39,862 nucleotides of DNA from Angelakisella sp. (GTDB lineage Bacteria; Bacillota; Clostridia; Oscillospirales; Ruminococcaceae), in assembly GCA_020025195.1 (NCBI GenBank), contig JAHHSN010000011.1, forward strand, positions 1 through 39,862, read 5' to 3'. The notes below the pieces were generated by a model that saw only the letters and a program-made list of their open reading frames with translations, did not search any database and was not told the DNA's origin. Shown piece after piece: positions 1 to 7,998 of this stretch (positions are counted from its first letter, which is position 1; each line of letters starts with the position of its first letter). Position numbers and translations under genes: made by a program.

Positions 1-28
1 TGCCGGGATAAAGCCCTTTTGGAGCCGG

Positions 29-973
29 TTAGTTTTTGCTGATAAATTCCTGAATGAGGGAGTCGCTCGGCACCAGCCCCACGTCAATGGAGAAAAAGTG
101 CCGGAAGCTCCGGAGGAGCCGATCCACCGTCTCCTGCATATCGCCCGCGTCCTTGATGGCGGACAGCATCTCGATGATGGAGGCGGTGTACAGGAAGGGC
201 TCATAGTCGTGGCAGGTGTTGATGTAAACATCGGCATACTGGGAGTTGGGACGGATATAAAGAATCTCGCCACGCCGGACGTCCTTCCACATCCGCAGGG
301 TGCCGAGCGGCGGGGTCCCGCGGTTGATGGAATCCCGGATGATGCGCCGGGTGAGACGCAGGTCGCGCGCCTCCAGAATGATCTCGCCGTTTTCATCCAC
401 ATAGTTGGTGTTGGGGTGGATGTAGATGCCGAAGCAACAGTCGGCAAGCCCCCGGCGAAGCTCGGGGTGCAGGCTGTGGATTCCCTCATAGATGATGATG
501 GTGTTTTCGTCATAATCCACGGGGTGTACCCGGTCGGGGGAGCGGGTCCCCAAGGTAAAATCAAAGACCGGGAAGTCCACATGCCCTGTCTTCATGAGCT
601 GATGGGTGCAGTCGTGCAGGCAGTCGAGATCCAGACACTCCACCGCCTCAAAGTTCTTGGAGCCGTCCTCCCAGAGGGGCATTTCGGAGCGGTTACGGTA
701 AAAATCATCGAGTGAAATACGGACGGCGCGCCGTCCGAGGGCGGCCAGGTCATCCACCAGAAGATTCGCGGTGGTGGTTTTGCCGGAGGAGGAGGGACCG
801 GTCAGCAGGATGATATGCGCGCCGCTCTGCACGGCGGCTTCGCTCATGGTACGGATCTGATCCTGAAAGCTCTGTTCGGCAAGCCCGACGGCGACCTGAG
901 GATTTTCAAAGATATGGCGGGAAATCTCCTCAAAGCTCTTGGGCGTACGGGAGGGATACTGATTCTGAGGCAT
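29..973 (-). CDS. udk: Uridine kinase-like nucleoside kinase (phosphoribulokinase/uridine kinase family)
   Basis: Predicted P-loop kinase of 314 residues that would phosphorylate uridine or a related nucleoside in pyrimidine salvage. A Walker A motif GPSSSGKTT lies at about residues 60-68, followed by the family motif with ISLDDFY about 30 residues later and a YEGIH stretch in the middle. The family's longer firmicute relatives carry N-terminal TGS/threonyl-tRNA synthetase-like domains; these are absent here. The frame stays open upstream to 1009, but the ATG at 973 has an AAAGGAGG box at the right distance and is preferred. It lies downstream of znuB on the same strand with a 114-bp gap holding its own -10-like element. 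The family is clear; the exact substrate (uridine or another acceptor) is not. Confidence 0.85.
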   Translation of the reverse strand: MPQNQYPSRTPKSFEEISRHIFENPQVAVGLAEQSFQDQIRTMSEAAVQSGAHIILLTGPSSSGKTTTANLLVDDLAALGRRAVRISLDDFYRNRSEMPLWEDGSKNFEAVECLDLDCLHDCTHQLMKTGHVDFPVFDFTLGTRSPDRVHPVDYDENTIIIYEGIHSLHPELRRGLADCCFGIYIHPNTNYVDENGEIILEARDLRLTRRIIRDSINRGTPPLGTLRMWKDVRRGEILYIRPNSQYADVYINTCHDYEPFLYTASIIEMLSAIKDAGDMQETVDRLLRSFRHFFSIDVGLVPSDSLIQEFISKN

Positions 974-1024
974 GAAGGTCCTCCTTTCAGAAAAATGGGG
1001 AAACCCCAAGATGAAGTCTTTACT

Positions 1025-1052
1025 ATTATAGCATGGAACCCGGCGGTTGAGA
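1025..1052 (-). promoter_or_regulatory. Possible promoter of the uridine kinase gene
   Basis: On the minus strand a perfect TATAAT occupies 1030-1025. The hexamer 16 bases upstream (TCTCAA) matches the -35 consensus poorly. Position between znuB and the kinase gene makes it plausible but unproven. Confidence 0.35.
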
Positions 1053-1087
1053 CGGGAGAAATGCCGGCGGGAGGTAGAAAATAACGG

Positions 1088-1915
1088 TTACTTTTTGACA
1101 CGCTCCCGCAGAAGCTGCAGAAGCGAGAGCAGAAGAAAGACAAGGAGATCGGCTACCACCACGCTGGCGCCGGTGGGGGTGGCGAGCAGGAAGGACGCCA
1201 CCACCCCGATCCAGAAGCAGAGGACCGAAATGAGCGCGGCGCCCAGCACCACGCCCCGGAAGCTGCGGCTCACCCGCATGGCGGAAAGCGCCGGGAAAAT
1301 GATGAGACTGGAGATGAGAAGGGCGCCCATCAGGCGCATCCCGATGACGATAGTGACGGCGGTGAGCAGGGCCAGCGCCATGTTATAGAAATTCACCCGG
1401 ATGCCGGTGGCACGGGCGAAGGCCTCATCGAAGGTGATGGCGAAGATGCGGTGATAGAGGAGCAGAAAGAGGAGGATGACCACCGCGGAGAGGAGGATCG
1501 AGAGGGTGACGTCGCTTTCGGTCATGGTGAGGATGCTGCCGAAGAGGTAGTTGTTGACGTCGATGTTGGAGCCGGAGGAGAGGGAGGTGGCGATGACGCC
1601 GATGGCAAGAGCGGAGCTGGAAACAAGGGCGATCGCGGAATCCCCACCCATGCGGCGGTTCTGGCTGAGACGAAGGAGCAGGACCGCCGCGATGATCACG
1701 ACTGGCATGGCGACCGCCATCGGGGCGGCCCCGAGCGCGAGGGCGACCGACATGGCGCCGAAGCCCACATGCGAAAGCCCGTCTCCGATCATGGAGTAGC
1801 GCTTGAGGACCAGGCTCACGCCGAGGAGCGCCGCCGAAAGAGCGACCAGCGTTCCGACAATGAGCGCCCTCTGAATAAAGACCTTGGAAAGGAGCGAGGA
1901 AAGAAACTCAAGCAT
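1088..1915 (-). CDS. znuB: Zinc/manganese-type ABC transporter permease (ZnuB-like)
   Basis: Membrane component of an ABC-3 family metal importer, 275 residues, almost entirely hydrophobic with roughly eight transmembrane segments. The N-terminal part carries the family pattern in which a first helix is followed by YSMIGDGLSHVGFG. A GTG at 1924 extends the frame by three codons, but it overlaps the ribosome binding site GGGAGG; the ATG at 1915 sits 8 bases downstream of it and is chosen. The start overlaps the end of znuC by 8 bases, so the pair is translationally coupled. The adjacent Fur-family regulator with a Zur-type operator points to zinc rather than manganese, though the sequence alone does not settle the metal. 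Confidence 0.9.
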   Translation of the reverse strand: MLEFLSSLLSKVFIQRALIVGTLVALSAALLGVSLVLKRYSMIGDGLSHVGFGAMSVALALGAAPMAVAMPVVIIAAVLLLRLSQNRRMGGDSAIALVSSSALAIGVIATSLSSGSNIDVNNYLFGSILTMTESDVTLSILLSAVVILLFLLLYHRIFAITFDEAFARATGIRVNFYNMALALLTAVTIVIGMRLMGALLISSLIIFPALSAMRVSRSFRGVVLGAALISVLCFWIGVVASFLLATPTGASVVVADLLVFLLLSLLQLLRERVKK

Positions 1916-2609
1916 GCGAGGCACCTCCCATCAGCCGCCGGCAGAGCGGCGTTTTGCGGTATTCCTCCACCGTACCGAAGAAGGTATCGGCGCCGAGGTG
2001 GAGAATCTTGCCGGCGTGCTCCAGCGCCCCGGCCAGGTCGTGCGAAACCATGATGATGGTGACGCCGTGCTCGTGATTCAGGCGGTCGATCACATCGTAA
2101 AGCTCAGCGGAAACAGCAGGGTCCAGCCCGGTAAAGGGCTCGTCCAGAAGCAGAAGGCTGCCCGCCGCCGTGAGGGCGCGCGCCAGCAGCACCCGCTGCT
2201 GCTGGCCCCCGGAAAGATCCCGGAAACAGCTGCGGGCCAAGGGCTCGGCGTCCAGAAGCGCCAGCTTTTCGCGGGCGATCTCCTTTTCCTTTTTGGAATA
2301 GATGGGGTGAAAGCGCTTCTGCCCCAGAAAGCCGGAGAGCACCACCTCCATCACCGAGGCGGGAAAATCCTTTTGAATGTGGGTCTGCTGGGGAAGATAG
2401 CCGATCTCCTCCGCCTTCAGCGAAAAGATGATCTCGCCGCTTTGCGGGCGGAGCAGCCGGAGAAGCCCCTTGATGAGGGTGGATTTTCCGGCGCCGTTTT
2501 CTCCCACCACGCAGAGGTAGTCTCCTGACTCCACCGTGAGGTCGAGGTCGCGGAGGACGGACTGCCCCTCATAGCCGAGAGCAAGTTTTTTGCATTCCAG
2601 AAGTGTCAT
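1908..2609 (-). CDS. znuC: Zinc ABC transporter ATP-binding protein (ZnuC-like)
   Basis: Cytoplasmic ATPase that would power metal import with the ZnuB-like permease; 233 residues, usual length. Walker A GENGAGKST is at about residues 37-45, the Q-loop region reads YLPQQ, the ABC signature is LSGGQQQR and Walker B is LLLLDEP, followed by the switch histidine in MVSHD. The start overlaps the stop of the upstream Fur-family gene by 4 bases (ATGA), and its own end overlaps znuB. No gene for the periplasmic-type binding protein ZnuA is present in the operon, so it must be encoded elsewhere if the transporter is functional. Confidence 0.93.
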   Translation of the reverse strand: MTLLECKKLALGYEGQSVLRDLDLTVESGDYLCVVGENGAGKSTLIKGLLRLLRPQSGEIIFSLKAEEIGYLPQQTHIQKDFPASVMEVVLSGFLGQKRFHPIYSKKEKEIAREKLALLDAEPLARSCFRDLSGGQQQRVLLARALTAAGSLLLLDEPFTGLDPAVSAELYDVIDRLNHEHGVTIIMVSHDLAGALEHAGKILHLGADTFFGTVEEYRKTPLCRRLMGGASHA

Positions 2610-3025
2610 GACTTGTCCTCCTTTTTGTCTTTGCTGCGGCAGTCGGCACAGACGCCGTAGAGAATGGTACGCTCGGTGTCCAGCAGGAAGCCGTGCTGTT
2701 CCTCGATGTGCTCGGTGAGAGTGCTGAGTTGATGGCAGTCCAGGTGAAAGAGCCGCCCGCAGCGGGAGCAGACCATATGATAGTGGCGGCTGCAGTCACC
2801 GTGCCCGCCCACATACTGATAGGAGGCCGAAGCGCCCTCCGCGGGAAAAAAACGGCGTACCAGCCCGCCCTCGCAGAGCCGCTCCAGATGGCGGTAGACC
2901 GTCGCCTTGCCGACACGCTGGGCGCGCAGCGCCTCCGCCAGCTCCTCGGCGGTGTAGGGACCGATGTTTTTCTCAAGATAGGCGAGGATGACGGCGCCCT
3001 GCCGGGTGGAATAGCCTTCTTTCAT
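2606..3025 (-). CDS. zur: Fur-family metal regulator, probably Zur
   Basis: 139-residue regulator of the Fur/Zur/PerR family with an N-terminal winged helix (residues about 10-85) and a C-terminal dimer and metal-binding part. It has two structural zinc CxxC pairs (CSRC and CADC) and a histidine-rich segment GGHGDCSRHYH typical of the regulatory metal site. It is the first gene of zur-znuC-znuB, preceded by TAGGAGG at good spacing. It likely represses its own operon when zinc is plentiful. Zur is inferred from the neighbours: Fur or PerR would have the same fold, and the sequence does not discriminate firmly. Confidence 0.85.
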   Translation of the reverse strand: MKEGYSTRQGAVILAYLEKNIGPYTAEELAEALRAQRVGKATVYRHLERLCEGGLVRRFFPAEGASASYQYVGGHGDCSRHYHMVCSRCGRLFHLDCHQLSTLTEHIEEQHGFLLDTERTILYGVCADCRSKDKKEDKS

Positions 3026-3043
3026 CGGGGATGCCTCCTAAAC

Positions 3044-3064
3044 TGAAATTGATTCTCAAATTCA
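3044..3064 (-). promoter_or_regulatory. Fur/Zur-type operator
   Basis: Inverted repeat TGAATTTGA-GAA-TCAATTTCA on the minus strand (8 of 9 positions paired). It lies just downstream of the -10 box, over the expected transcription start of zur-znuC-znuB, where bound repressor would block initiation. Confidence 0.75.
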
Positions 3065-3068
3065 GCTC

Positions 3069-3097
3069 ATTGTACCGCGTTTCCCACCGGCTGTCAA
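3069..3097 (-). promoter_or_regulatory. Promoter of zur-znuC-znuB
   Basis: Minus-strand TTGACA (3097-3092), a 17-base spacer and TACAAT (3074-3069): a near-perfect housekeeping promoter immediately upstream of the Zur-type operator. Confidence 0.85.
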
Positions 3098-3112
3098 GGG
3101 AGGGAGGGGCGC

Positions 3113-3306
3113 GCGGCGGGGAAGCGCCCTTTCCGGTGCTTTCCTGAGGCCCCGGGCAGGCCGCCGCCGGCACGCGCCTTTTGGCGCGTGCCGGGGCAGA
3201 GCGCCCTTCGGGCGCTCTGCCTTAAGCCGAAGTCCGGGGGACTTCGGCGGGCGGCGGCCGTGCCTTTCCCCTTCGCCGGGACCTTACCGAGGAAGCACCC
3301 CGCCGC
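3113..3306. repeat. Nested palindromic GC-rich intergenic element with three inner hairpins
   Basis: The gap between zur and mltG holds an element of about 194 bp built from nested inverted repeats. Outer arms are GCGGCGGGG (3113-3121) with CCCCGCCGC (3298-3306); next GGTGCTTTCCT (3135-3145) with AGGAAGCACC (3290-3299, touching the outer arm); then GGCAGGCCGCCGCC (3155-3168) with GGCGGCGGCCGTGCC (3250-3264), differing by one inserted base. Inside are three perfect hairpins in a row: 3169-3192 (loop TTTT), 3195-3221 (loop TTC) and 3226-3248 (loop GGG). No coding sense is visible. It could be a dispersed palindromic repeat of the REP/MITE kind or a structured RNA. Confidence 0.8.
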
Positions 3307-3334
3307 CGGCCCGAGGAAAAGCCCATCCCGGACA

Positions 3335-3366
3335 GAAAAAAGCTCCAACCCCGAAGGGCAGGAGCC
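3335..3366 (-). terminator. Intrinsic terminator of mltG
   Basis: On the minus strand GGCTCCTGCCC-TTC-GGGGTTGGAGC forms a stem-loop followed by TTTTTTC, just past the mltG stop codon. Confidence 0.8.
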
Positions 3367-3381
3367 GGTTTCGCGGATATT

Positions 3382-4479
3382 TTATTTTGTGATGAGACCT
3401 TCAATGCCGTGCTGGCGGTTGACCGCCTCCGCTTTTTTGATGTTCTGCTGATGCTCGGCGTAGGTCTTGCCGTAGTAGTGGGTGTATTCCACGTCGGTCA
3501 CAAAGAAATAATAGGGGGTGTCGTTGGGGTGGAGTGCCGCGTTTGCCGCGTCCACGCCGGGGTTCGCGATGGCGCCGACGGGCAGACCCTTTTTACCGTA
3601 GGTGTCGTAGGCGTCCACAATGTTCTGCGGTACTTTATTATTATAGTAGGGCTCAATGTAGTCCCAGAAGTAGTTGTTGGTGGTGCAGGATTGCAGCATC
3701 GGGTATTCGGAGTCGTTTTCCATGCGGTTATGGAAGACCGAGGAGACGTTATACATTTCCTCCACATTGGCGGATTCCTTCTGAATGATGGAAGCAAAGA
3801 TGATGGCCTCCTCCAGAGAGAAACGGGACTCTTTCAGCGCCGCTTTCCACTCCTCGGTGAGGATCTTCCTTTCAAAGTTCCCCAGCATGGCGGAGACAAT
3901 CTCCTCGGCGGTGTCGTCGGGGTAGAAGGAATAGGTATCGGGGAACAGGAAGCCGTCCAGCGTGATGAGCTTGCGCTTGTCTGCGCTGACTTCCTTCAAA
4001 AAGTCATAGTCATAGTCCAGAGAATCGGCGGCGGTAAGAAAGTCCTCCGCGGTGCAGAGCCCGGACTTTTCCAGAACCTCCGCCATCTGGAAGGCGTTAT
4101 AGCCCTCCGGGAAGGTGACGGTTACCGTGTCCTTAAAGGAAACGGTGGAGCGGAGCACTTCAATGATGGCTTTGTAGCCGCTGCCCTCCGGAATGGAAAA
4201 ATCGCCGTACTGGTAGCTGCCGTCCGCCTTGGTCAGGCGGGAATAGAGCCGGAAGAGCGCTTCGCTTTTTATGAGCCCCGCGTCCTTGAGGGAGGAGGCG
4301 ATTCCGGCGGTGCCGCTGCCTTTTTCCACGGTAACGGTGAGCGGCTCGCCCAAGGGGCCGCCCTTTATTTCTCCGCGGACCCAGAAGACGCCCACGAGGA
4401 GCAGGACCAGAAGAACGAGCAGGACAAGAGGCGCTTTCCTCTTTTTACGGCGGGGGGATTTATTGTTTTTATTTTCCAT
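3382..4479 (-). CDS. mltG: Endolytic murein transglycosylase (MltG/YceG)
   Basis: Membrane-anchored lytic transglycosylase, 365 residues, thought to cut nascent glycan strands in the outer face of the membrane and so set peptidoglycan strand length. A basic N-terminus (KKNNKSP..RRKKRK type) precedes one transmembrane segment at about residues 18-38. The LysM-like and catalytic YceG regions follow; the conserved IIQKESA stretch with the catalytic glutamate lies at about residues 240-246, followed by SVFHNRM. The frame opens at a TTG (4497), but the ATG at 4479 sits 8 bases after AAGGAG and is preferred. It is monocistronic, with its own promoter and terminator. Family assignment is firm. Confidence 0.93.
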   Translation of the reverse strand: MENKNNKSPRRKKRKAPLVLLVLLVLLLVGVFWVRGEIKGGPLGEPLTVTVEKGSGTAGIASSLKDAGLIKSEALFRLYSRLTKADGSYQYGDFSIPEGSGYKAIIEVLRSTVSFKDTVTVTFPEGYNAFQMAEVLEKSGLCTAEDFLTAADSLDYDYDFLKEVSADKRKLITLDGFLFPDTYSFYPDDTAEEIVSAMLGNFERKILTEEWKAALKESRFSLEEAIIFASIIQKESANVEEMYNVSSVFHNRMENDSEYPMLQSCTTNNYFWDYIEPYYNNKVPQNIVDAYDTYGKKGLPVGAIANPGVDAANAALHPNDTPYYFFVTDVEYTHYYGKTYAEHQQNIKKAEAVNRQHGIEGLITK

Positions 4480-4541
4480 ATTAAACTCCTTATCCAAAAA
4501 GAACCATTCTGCGAGGAAATTCGACAGAACCTTTGGAACCT

Positions 4542-4570
4542 AATATACAGGAAGCCGCACCAAAAATCAA
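4542..4570 (-). promoter_or_regulatory. Promoter of mltG
   Basis: Minus-strand TTGATT (4570-4565), a 17-base spacer and TATATT (4547-4542), about 60 bases upstream of the mltG start. Confidence 0.55.
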
Positions 4571-4604
4571 CCGTCTGCATAGCATGGGGGGAGGTGATAG
4601 CGGG

Positions 4605-4925
4605 ATGGAAGAATTCTTTTTTCTCATTATAGTCGGATATTTCGCGGCGATCGGTTTTCTTCAGGTGGCGCTTCTCCTTGTCCGAGCGTTCCGAAAGCCG
4701 GAGCCGCCCCGCGGCAGGCTCTATCTTGCGCTGCCGGAGGACCCGGAGCTGACCGAGGGCACTCTCTCCTATTATTGCCGAAAAAAAGAGGAAGATGAGG
4801 GCCTCCCCGGAGGCTTTGCCACCATCCTTCCCCAAAATGAGGAAGCGGCGGAGATCTGTCGGAAGTTCTGCCGGGCGCATGGTATCAAAGTGGTTGATTG
4901 CTCCGGCGTCGGGAAAGTATTATAA
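4605..4925 (+). CDS. Small single-pass membrane protein of unknown function
   Basis: Hypothetical protein of 106 residues. One hydrophobic segment near the N-terminus (FFFLIIVGYFAAIGF onward, about residues 4-26) is followed by a charged cytoplasmic tail with an acidic stretch and a C-terminal part rich in conserved-looking CRKFCRAHGIKVVDC-like cysteines. The frame is open from 4533, but the ATG at 4605 follows GGGAGGTGATAG at good spacing. It ends 37 bases before recD2 on the same strand, which suggests co-transcription. I do not recognise the family; the tail reads like a degenerate alpha/beta domain and gives no catalytic motif. Coding status is supported by the ribosome binding site, the membrane segment and the compact spacing. 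Confidence 0.7.
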   Translation: MEEFFFLIIVGYFAAIGFLQVALLLVRAFRKPEPPRGRLYLALPEDPELTEGTLSYYCRKKEEDEGLPGGFATILPQNEEAAEICRKFCRAHGIKVVDCSGVGKVL

Positions 4926-4962
4926 TAGAGGAAAAAAAGAATGCGGGAAAGGAGGAAAAGAC

Positions 4963-7176
4963 ATGGAAGCCGAACTCACAAAGCTCACCGGCACGGTGGA
5001 GGAGGTCGTTTTTCACAATGAGGAAAGCGGCTTTGCCGTCCTGGAGGTGGACGTGGAGGGGGAGCTTACCGAGATCGTCGGTGAGGTGAGCGAGATTGCG
5101 GCGGGGGAAGCCATCACCGCGTCGGGGCGCTTTCGGGAGCACCCCAGCTACGGACTGCAATTTAAGGCGGAATGGATCGAGCATACCCTGCCTTCCACCG
5201 CCGGCTCCATCCTCCGCTACCTTTCCAAAGGGAGCATCAAGGGCATTGGACCGGTTCTTGCGGGGCGCATCGTCTCCCGCTTCGGCCGGGATTCCCTCAC
5301 CGTCATCGAAAAGACCCCGGAGCGCCTTTCGGAGATCCCCGGCATTTCCGAGCGTAAGGCGAGGGAAATCGGGGAGCAGAGCGCGCGGCAGTTCGGCCTT
5401 CGGCGGGTCATGGCGTTTCTGGAGGGCTACCGCATTTCCTCCGCCATGGCGCTTAAAGCCTACAAGCTGATGGGGGATTTAGCACCCGACCTCATCCGGG
5501 ACAACCCCTACCTTCTTTGCAGTCCGCTCATCGGGCTGCCCTTCCCCCGGGCAGATGAGATGGCGGATGATTTCGAGATTTCCGCCGAGGACCCGCACCG
5601 CCTCGCGGCGGGCATGGCATATATCCTGCGGCATAACGCCGGGGAGGGGCACACCTGCCTCCCGGAGGAAAAGCTCCTCTCCCTCGCGAAGGAATTTCTG
5701 CAGGTGGAGGAGGCCCCGCTTCTGGAAACCCTGGAGCGGGAGATCACCGACGAACGGCTCCTCCGCTATCAGGGCGGCGGCAGGAGCTTTCTTTATCTGG
5801 CTCCGTTTTATCACGCGGAGGCGACCATTGCCTCCCGGGTGGCGCTGGCGCGGGAGCTTGTCCCCGAGAGCTTTCTTCCCCTCACCGCGGAGATCGACCT
5901 TGTGGAGGAGGAGCAGGGCATCACCTATGACCCGGAGCAGCGCCGCGCCATGGCCGAGGCGGTGCAGAGCAATATGTTCATCTTAACGGGCGGTCCCGGC
6001 ACCGGAAAGACCACCACCCTCTGCGGTATTCTGGCGCTTCTCAGGAACCGCGGGGAAAAGGTGGTGCTCGCCGCGCCGACCGGACGTGCCGCCAAGCGCA
6101 TGGAGGAGGTCACGGGGCAGGAGGCCAAGACCCTCCACCGTCTCCTCAAGGTGACGGGCGAGGGCGGGGAAGCGGTCTTTCGCGCCAATGAAAAAAACCC
6201 CGTCGAAGCGGCGGCGGTCATCGTGGATGAGTTTTCGATGGTGGACACTCTCCTCATGGAAAATCTGCTCCGCGGCGTCAGCATGCAGACCCGTCTCATC
6301 ATGGTGGGGGACAGCGATCAGCTCCCCTCGGTGGGAGCGGGCAACGTCCTCGGCGACCTCCTCAAAAGCGGCGTCCTCCCCTCGGTTCATCTGGAAAAGG
6401 TGTTCCGGCAGGCGGCGCAAAGTCTTATCGTCACCGGAGCGCACGCCATTGTGGAGGGGAAAATGCCGGAGCTTTCGAGAAAGGACGGCGACCTCTTTTT
6501 CCTCACCCGGACCGAGCCGGAGGCGGAACTTCGTCTGGTGACGGAGCTGGTTTCCAGAAGACTCCCCGCCAGCTATGGCTACGATCCGCTTCTGGATATT
6601 CAGGTCATCACCCCCAGCCGGCAGGGCGCGGTGGGAACGAGGGAGCTGAACCGCCGGCTTCAGGCGGCGCTCAATCCCCCTTCCCCGGGGAAAAGGGAGC
6701 ACAAGGACGGCGAGCGTGTCTTCCGCGAGGGGGACAAGGTGATGCAGATCCGCAACAATTATGACCTCGAGTGGATTACCGAGGACGGTACCGACGGCTC
6801 CGGCATCTTCAATGGAGACATGGGCGTCCTGGAGACCATCGACCGGGAAAACCGCCGGATGAAGATTCTCTTTGAGGATAAGCTGGTAAGCTACCCGTTT
6901 CAGAACTGCGACCAGCTGGAGCACGCCTATGCCATCACGGTGCATAAAAGCCAAGGCTCGGAGTTCGAGGCGGTGGTGATGCCGCTGGCGGCGCACCGTT
7001 CCCGGCTCCATTACCGCAATCTCCTCTATACCGCCGTCACCCGCGCGCGGCGTCTGCTTGTTATGACGGGCGTACGGGAGACGGTGGAGACGATGGTGCA
7101 GAATAACCGCCAGACGCTCCGCTATACCAACCTCGCGGAGATGCTGCGGGAGGTTTCGGAGGGCTTCTATGAGTGA
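4963..7176 (+). CDS. recD2: RecD2-type ATP-dependent DNA helicase
   Basis: Superfamily 1B 5'-3' helicase of 737 residues, the RecD2 form found in bacteria without RecBC, used in DNA repair. An OB-like N-terminal region is followed by helix-hairpin-helix segments (IKGIGPVLAGRI and LSEIPGISERKAREI, about residues 90-140), which bind DNA. Walker A GGPGTGKTTT lies at about residue 342, Walker B VIVDEFSMVD at about 418, the QRLIMVGD-like motif III soon after, and the C-terminal helicase motif TVHKSQGSEF at about 656. The ATG at 4963 follows AAAGGAGG; the longer upstream frame would overlap the preceding gene. It overlaps comF by 8 bases. Confidence 0.95.
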   Translation: MEAELTKLTGTVEEVVFHNEESGFAVLEVDVEGELTEIVGEVSEIAAGEAITASGRFREHPSYGLQFKAEWIEHTLPSTAGSILRYLSKGSIKGIGPVLAGRIVSRFGRDSLTVIEKTPERLSEIPGISERKAREIGEQSARQFGLRRVMAFLEGYRISSAMALKAYKLMGDLAPDLIRDNPYLLCSPLIGLPFPRADEMADDFEISAEDPHRLAAGMAYILRHNAGEGHTCLPEEKLLSLAKEFLQVEEAPLLETLEREITDERLLRYQGGGRSFLYLAPFYHAEATIASRVALARELVPESFLPLTAEIDLVEEEQGITYDPEQRRAMAEAVQSNMFILTGGPGTGKTTTLCGILALLRNRGEKVVLAAPTGRAAKRMEEVTGQEAKTLHRLLKVTGEGGEAVFRANEKNPVEAAAVIVDEFSMVDTLLMENLLRGVSMQTRLIMVGDSDQLPSVGAGNVLGDLLKSGVLPSVHLEKVFRQAAQSLIVTGAHAIVEGKMPELSRKDGDLFFLTRTEPEAELRLVTELVSRRLPASYGYDPLLDIQVITPSRQGAVGTRELNRRLQAALNPPSPGKREHKDGERVFREGDKVMQIRNNYDLEWITEDGTDGSGIFNGDMGVLETIDRENRRMKILFEDKLVSYPFQNCDQLEHAYAITVHKSQGSEFEAVVMPLAAHRSRLHYRNLLYTAVTRARRLLVMTGVRETVETMVQNNRQTLRYTNLAEMLREVSEGFYE

Positions 7177-7852
7177 GGAAAAGCGCTTCTCACCGGGGGC
7201 GGTCTTAAAGAACCTGTTCTTTCCGCCCCGCTGTCTCCTCTGCGGGAAGCTGACCCCGTGGGGTGAGACGCTCTGCCCCGCCTGCCGGAAGCGGATGGGG
7301 AAGGGCACGCTCCGCCGGGAGGAGACGGTGTTTGGCTGTGACCGTGTCCTCTGGGCGGAGGACTATGCCGGCGATTTCCGTCTGGCCATGGAACGCTTCA
7401 AGTTTTCCGGAGAAATGGCGGGACGGGCCTTCTTTGGGGAGATGCTTTGCCGCGTCCTGCGGGAAAGCGGCCTTGCGCAGGAGGTGACCGGCATCACCTT
7501 TGTGCCCATGCCACCCGCCAGAAAACGGGCGCGTGGGTATAATCAGGCGGAGCTTTTGGCAGAATATCTCTCACAGGAGACGGGAATCCCACTTTTCCGG
7601 GAGCTTTTAACGAGAGAGGGACGGGCCGCCACGCACGAGGTGAAGAACCCCGAAAAGCGGCGGCTCCTCACCGAGAAAAGCTACCATGCGGGCAAGGCAC
7701 TGCTGCCCCGGGATGCCGCCGTTCTTCTGGTGGATGACATCGTGACGACCGGCGCGACCCTTACGGCGTGCGCCCGGCTTTTAAGAGAAAAGGGAGCGGC
7801 AAAGGTCTATGGGGCGGCGCCCTTAAGAACACCTGCGCCGAAAGAAAAATAA
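7169..7852 (+). CDS. comF: ComF family protein (phosphoribosyltransferase-like)
   Basis: 227-residue protein of the ComFC/GntX type, which in naturally competent bacteria assists DNA uptake; its biochemical role is poorly known. An N-terminal zinc-ribbon-like pair CLLC and CPAC is followed by the conserved FVPMPPARKRARGYNQAELLA stretch shown here only in part (PMPPARKRARGYNQ), and the PRPP-binding motif VLLVDDIVTTGAT lies at about residues 185-197. The start is an ATG inside the last codons of recD2, so translation is coupled. Other competence genes are not in view, and many clostridia keep comF without proven transformability. Confidence 0.9.
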   Translation: MSEEKRFSPGAVLKNLFFPPRCLLCGKLTPWGETLCPACRKRMGKGTLRREETVFGCDRVLWAEDYAGDFRLAMERFKFSGEMAGRAFFGEMLCRVLRESGLAQEVTGITFVPMPPARKRARGYNQAELLAEYLSQETGIPLFRELLTREGRAATHEVKNPEKRRLLTEKSYHAGKALLPRDAAVLLVDDIVTTGATLTACARLLREKGAAKVYGAAPLRTPAPKEK

Positions 7853-7933
7853 GAGCTTTTTTTGCGGCAGAATGAGAGAAAAATCCGGCGGATTTCTATT
7901 TGTTAACGGTTTCTGAAATCACGCGCTGCCGCT

Positions 7934-7962
7934 TTGACATTGAAGCCGCCAGATGATACAAT
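7934..7962 (+). promoter_or_regulatory. Promoter of mreB
   Basis: TTGACA (7934-7939), 17-base spacer, TACAAT (7957-7962), 37 bases upstream of the mreB start. Close to a perfect housekeeping promoter. Confidence 0.9.
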
Positions 7963-7998
7963 AAGCAGGTAATGAAGTAGGGAAATGAGGGATTCAAA

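Noticed and set aside
5983..7308. Minus-strand frame opposite recD2 and comF
   Set aside because: Shadow frame; the recD2 helicase motifs on the plus strand are complete.
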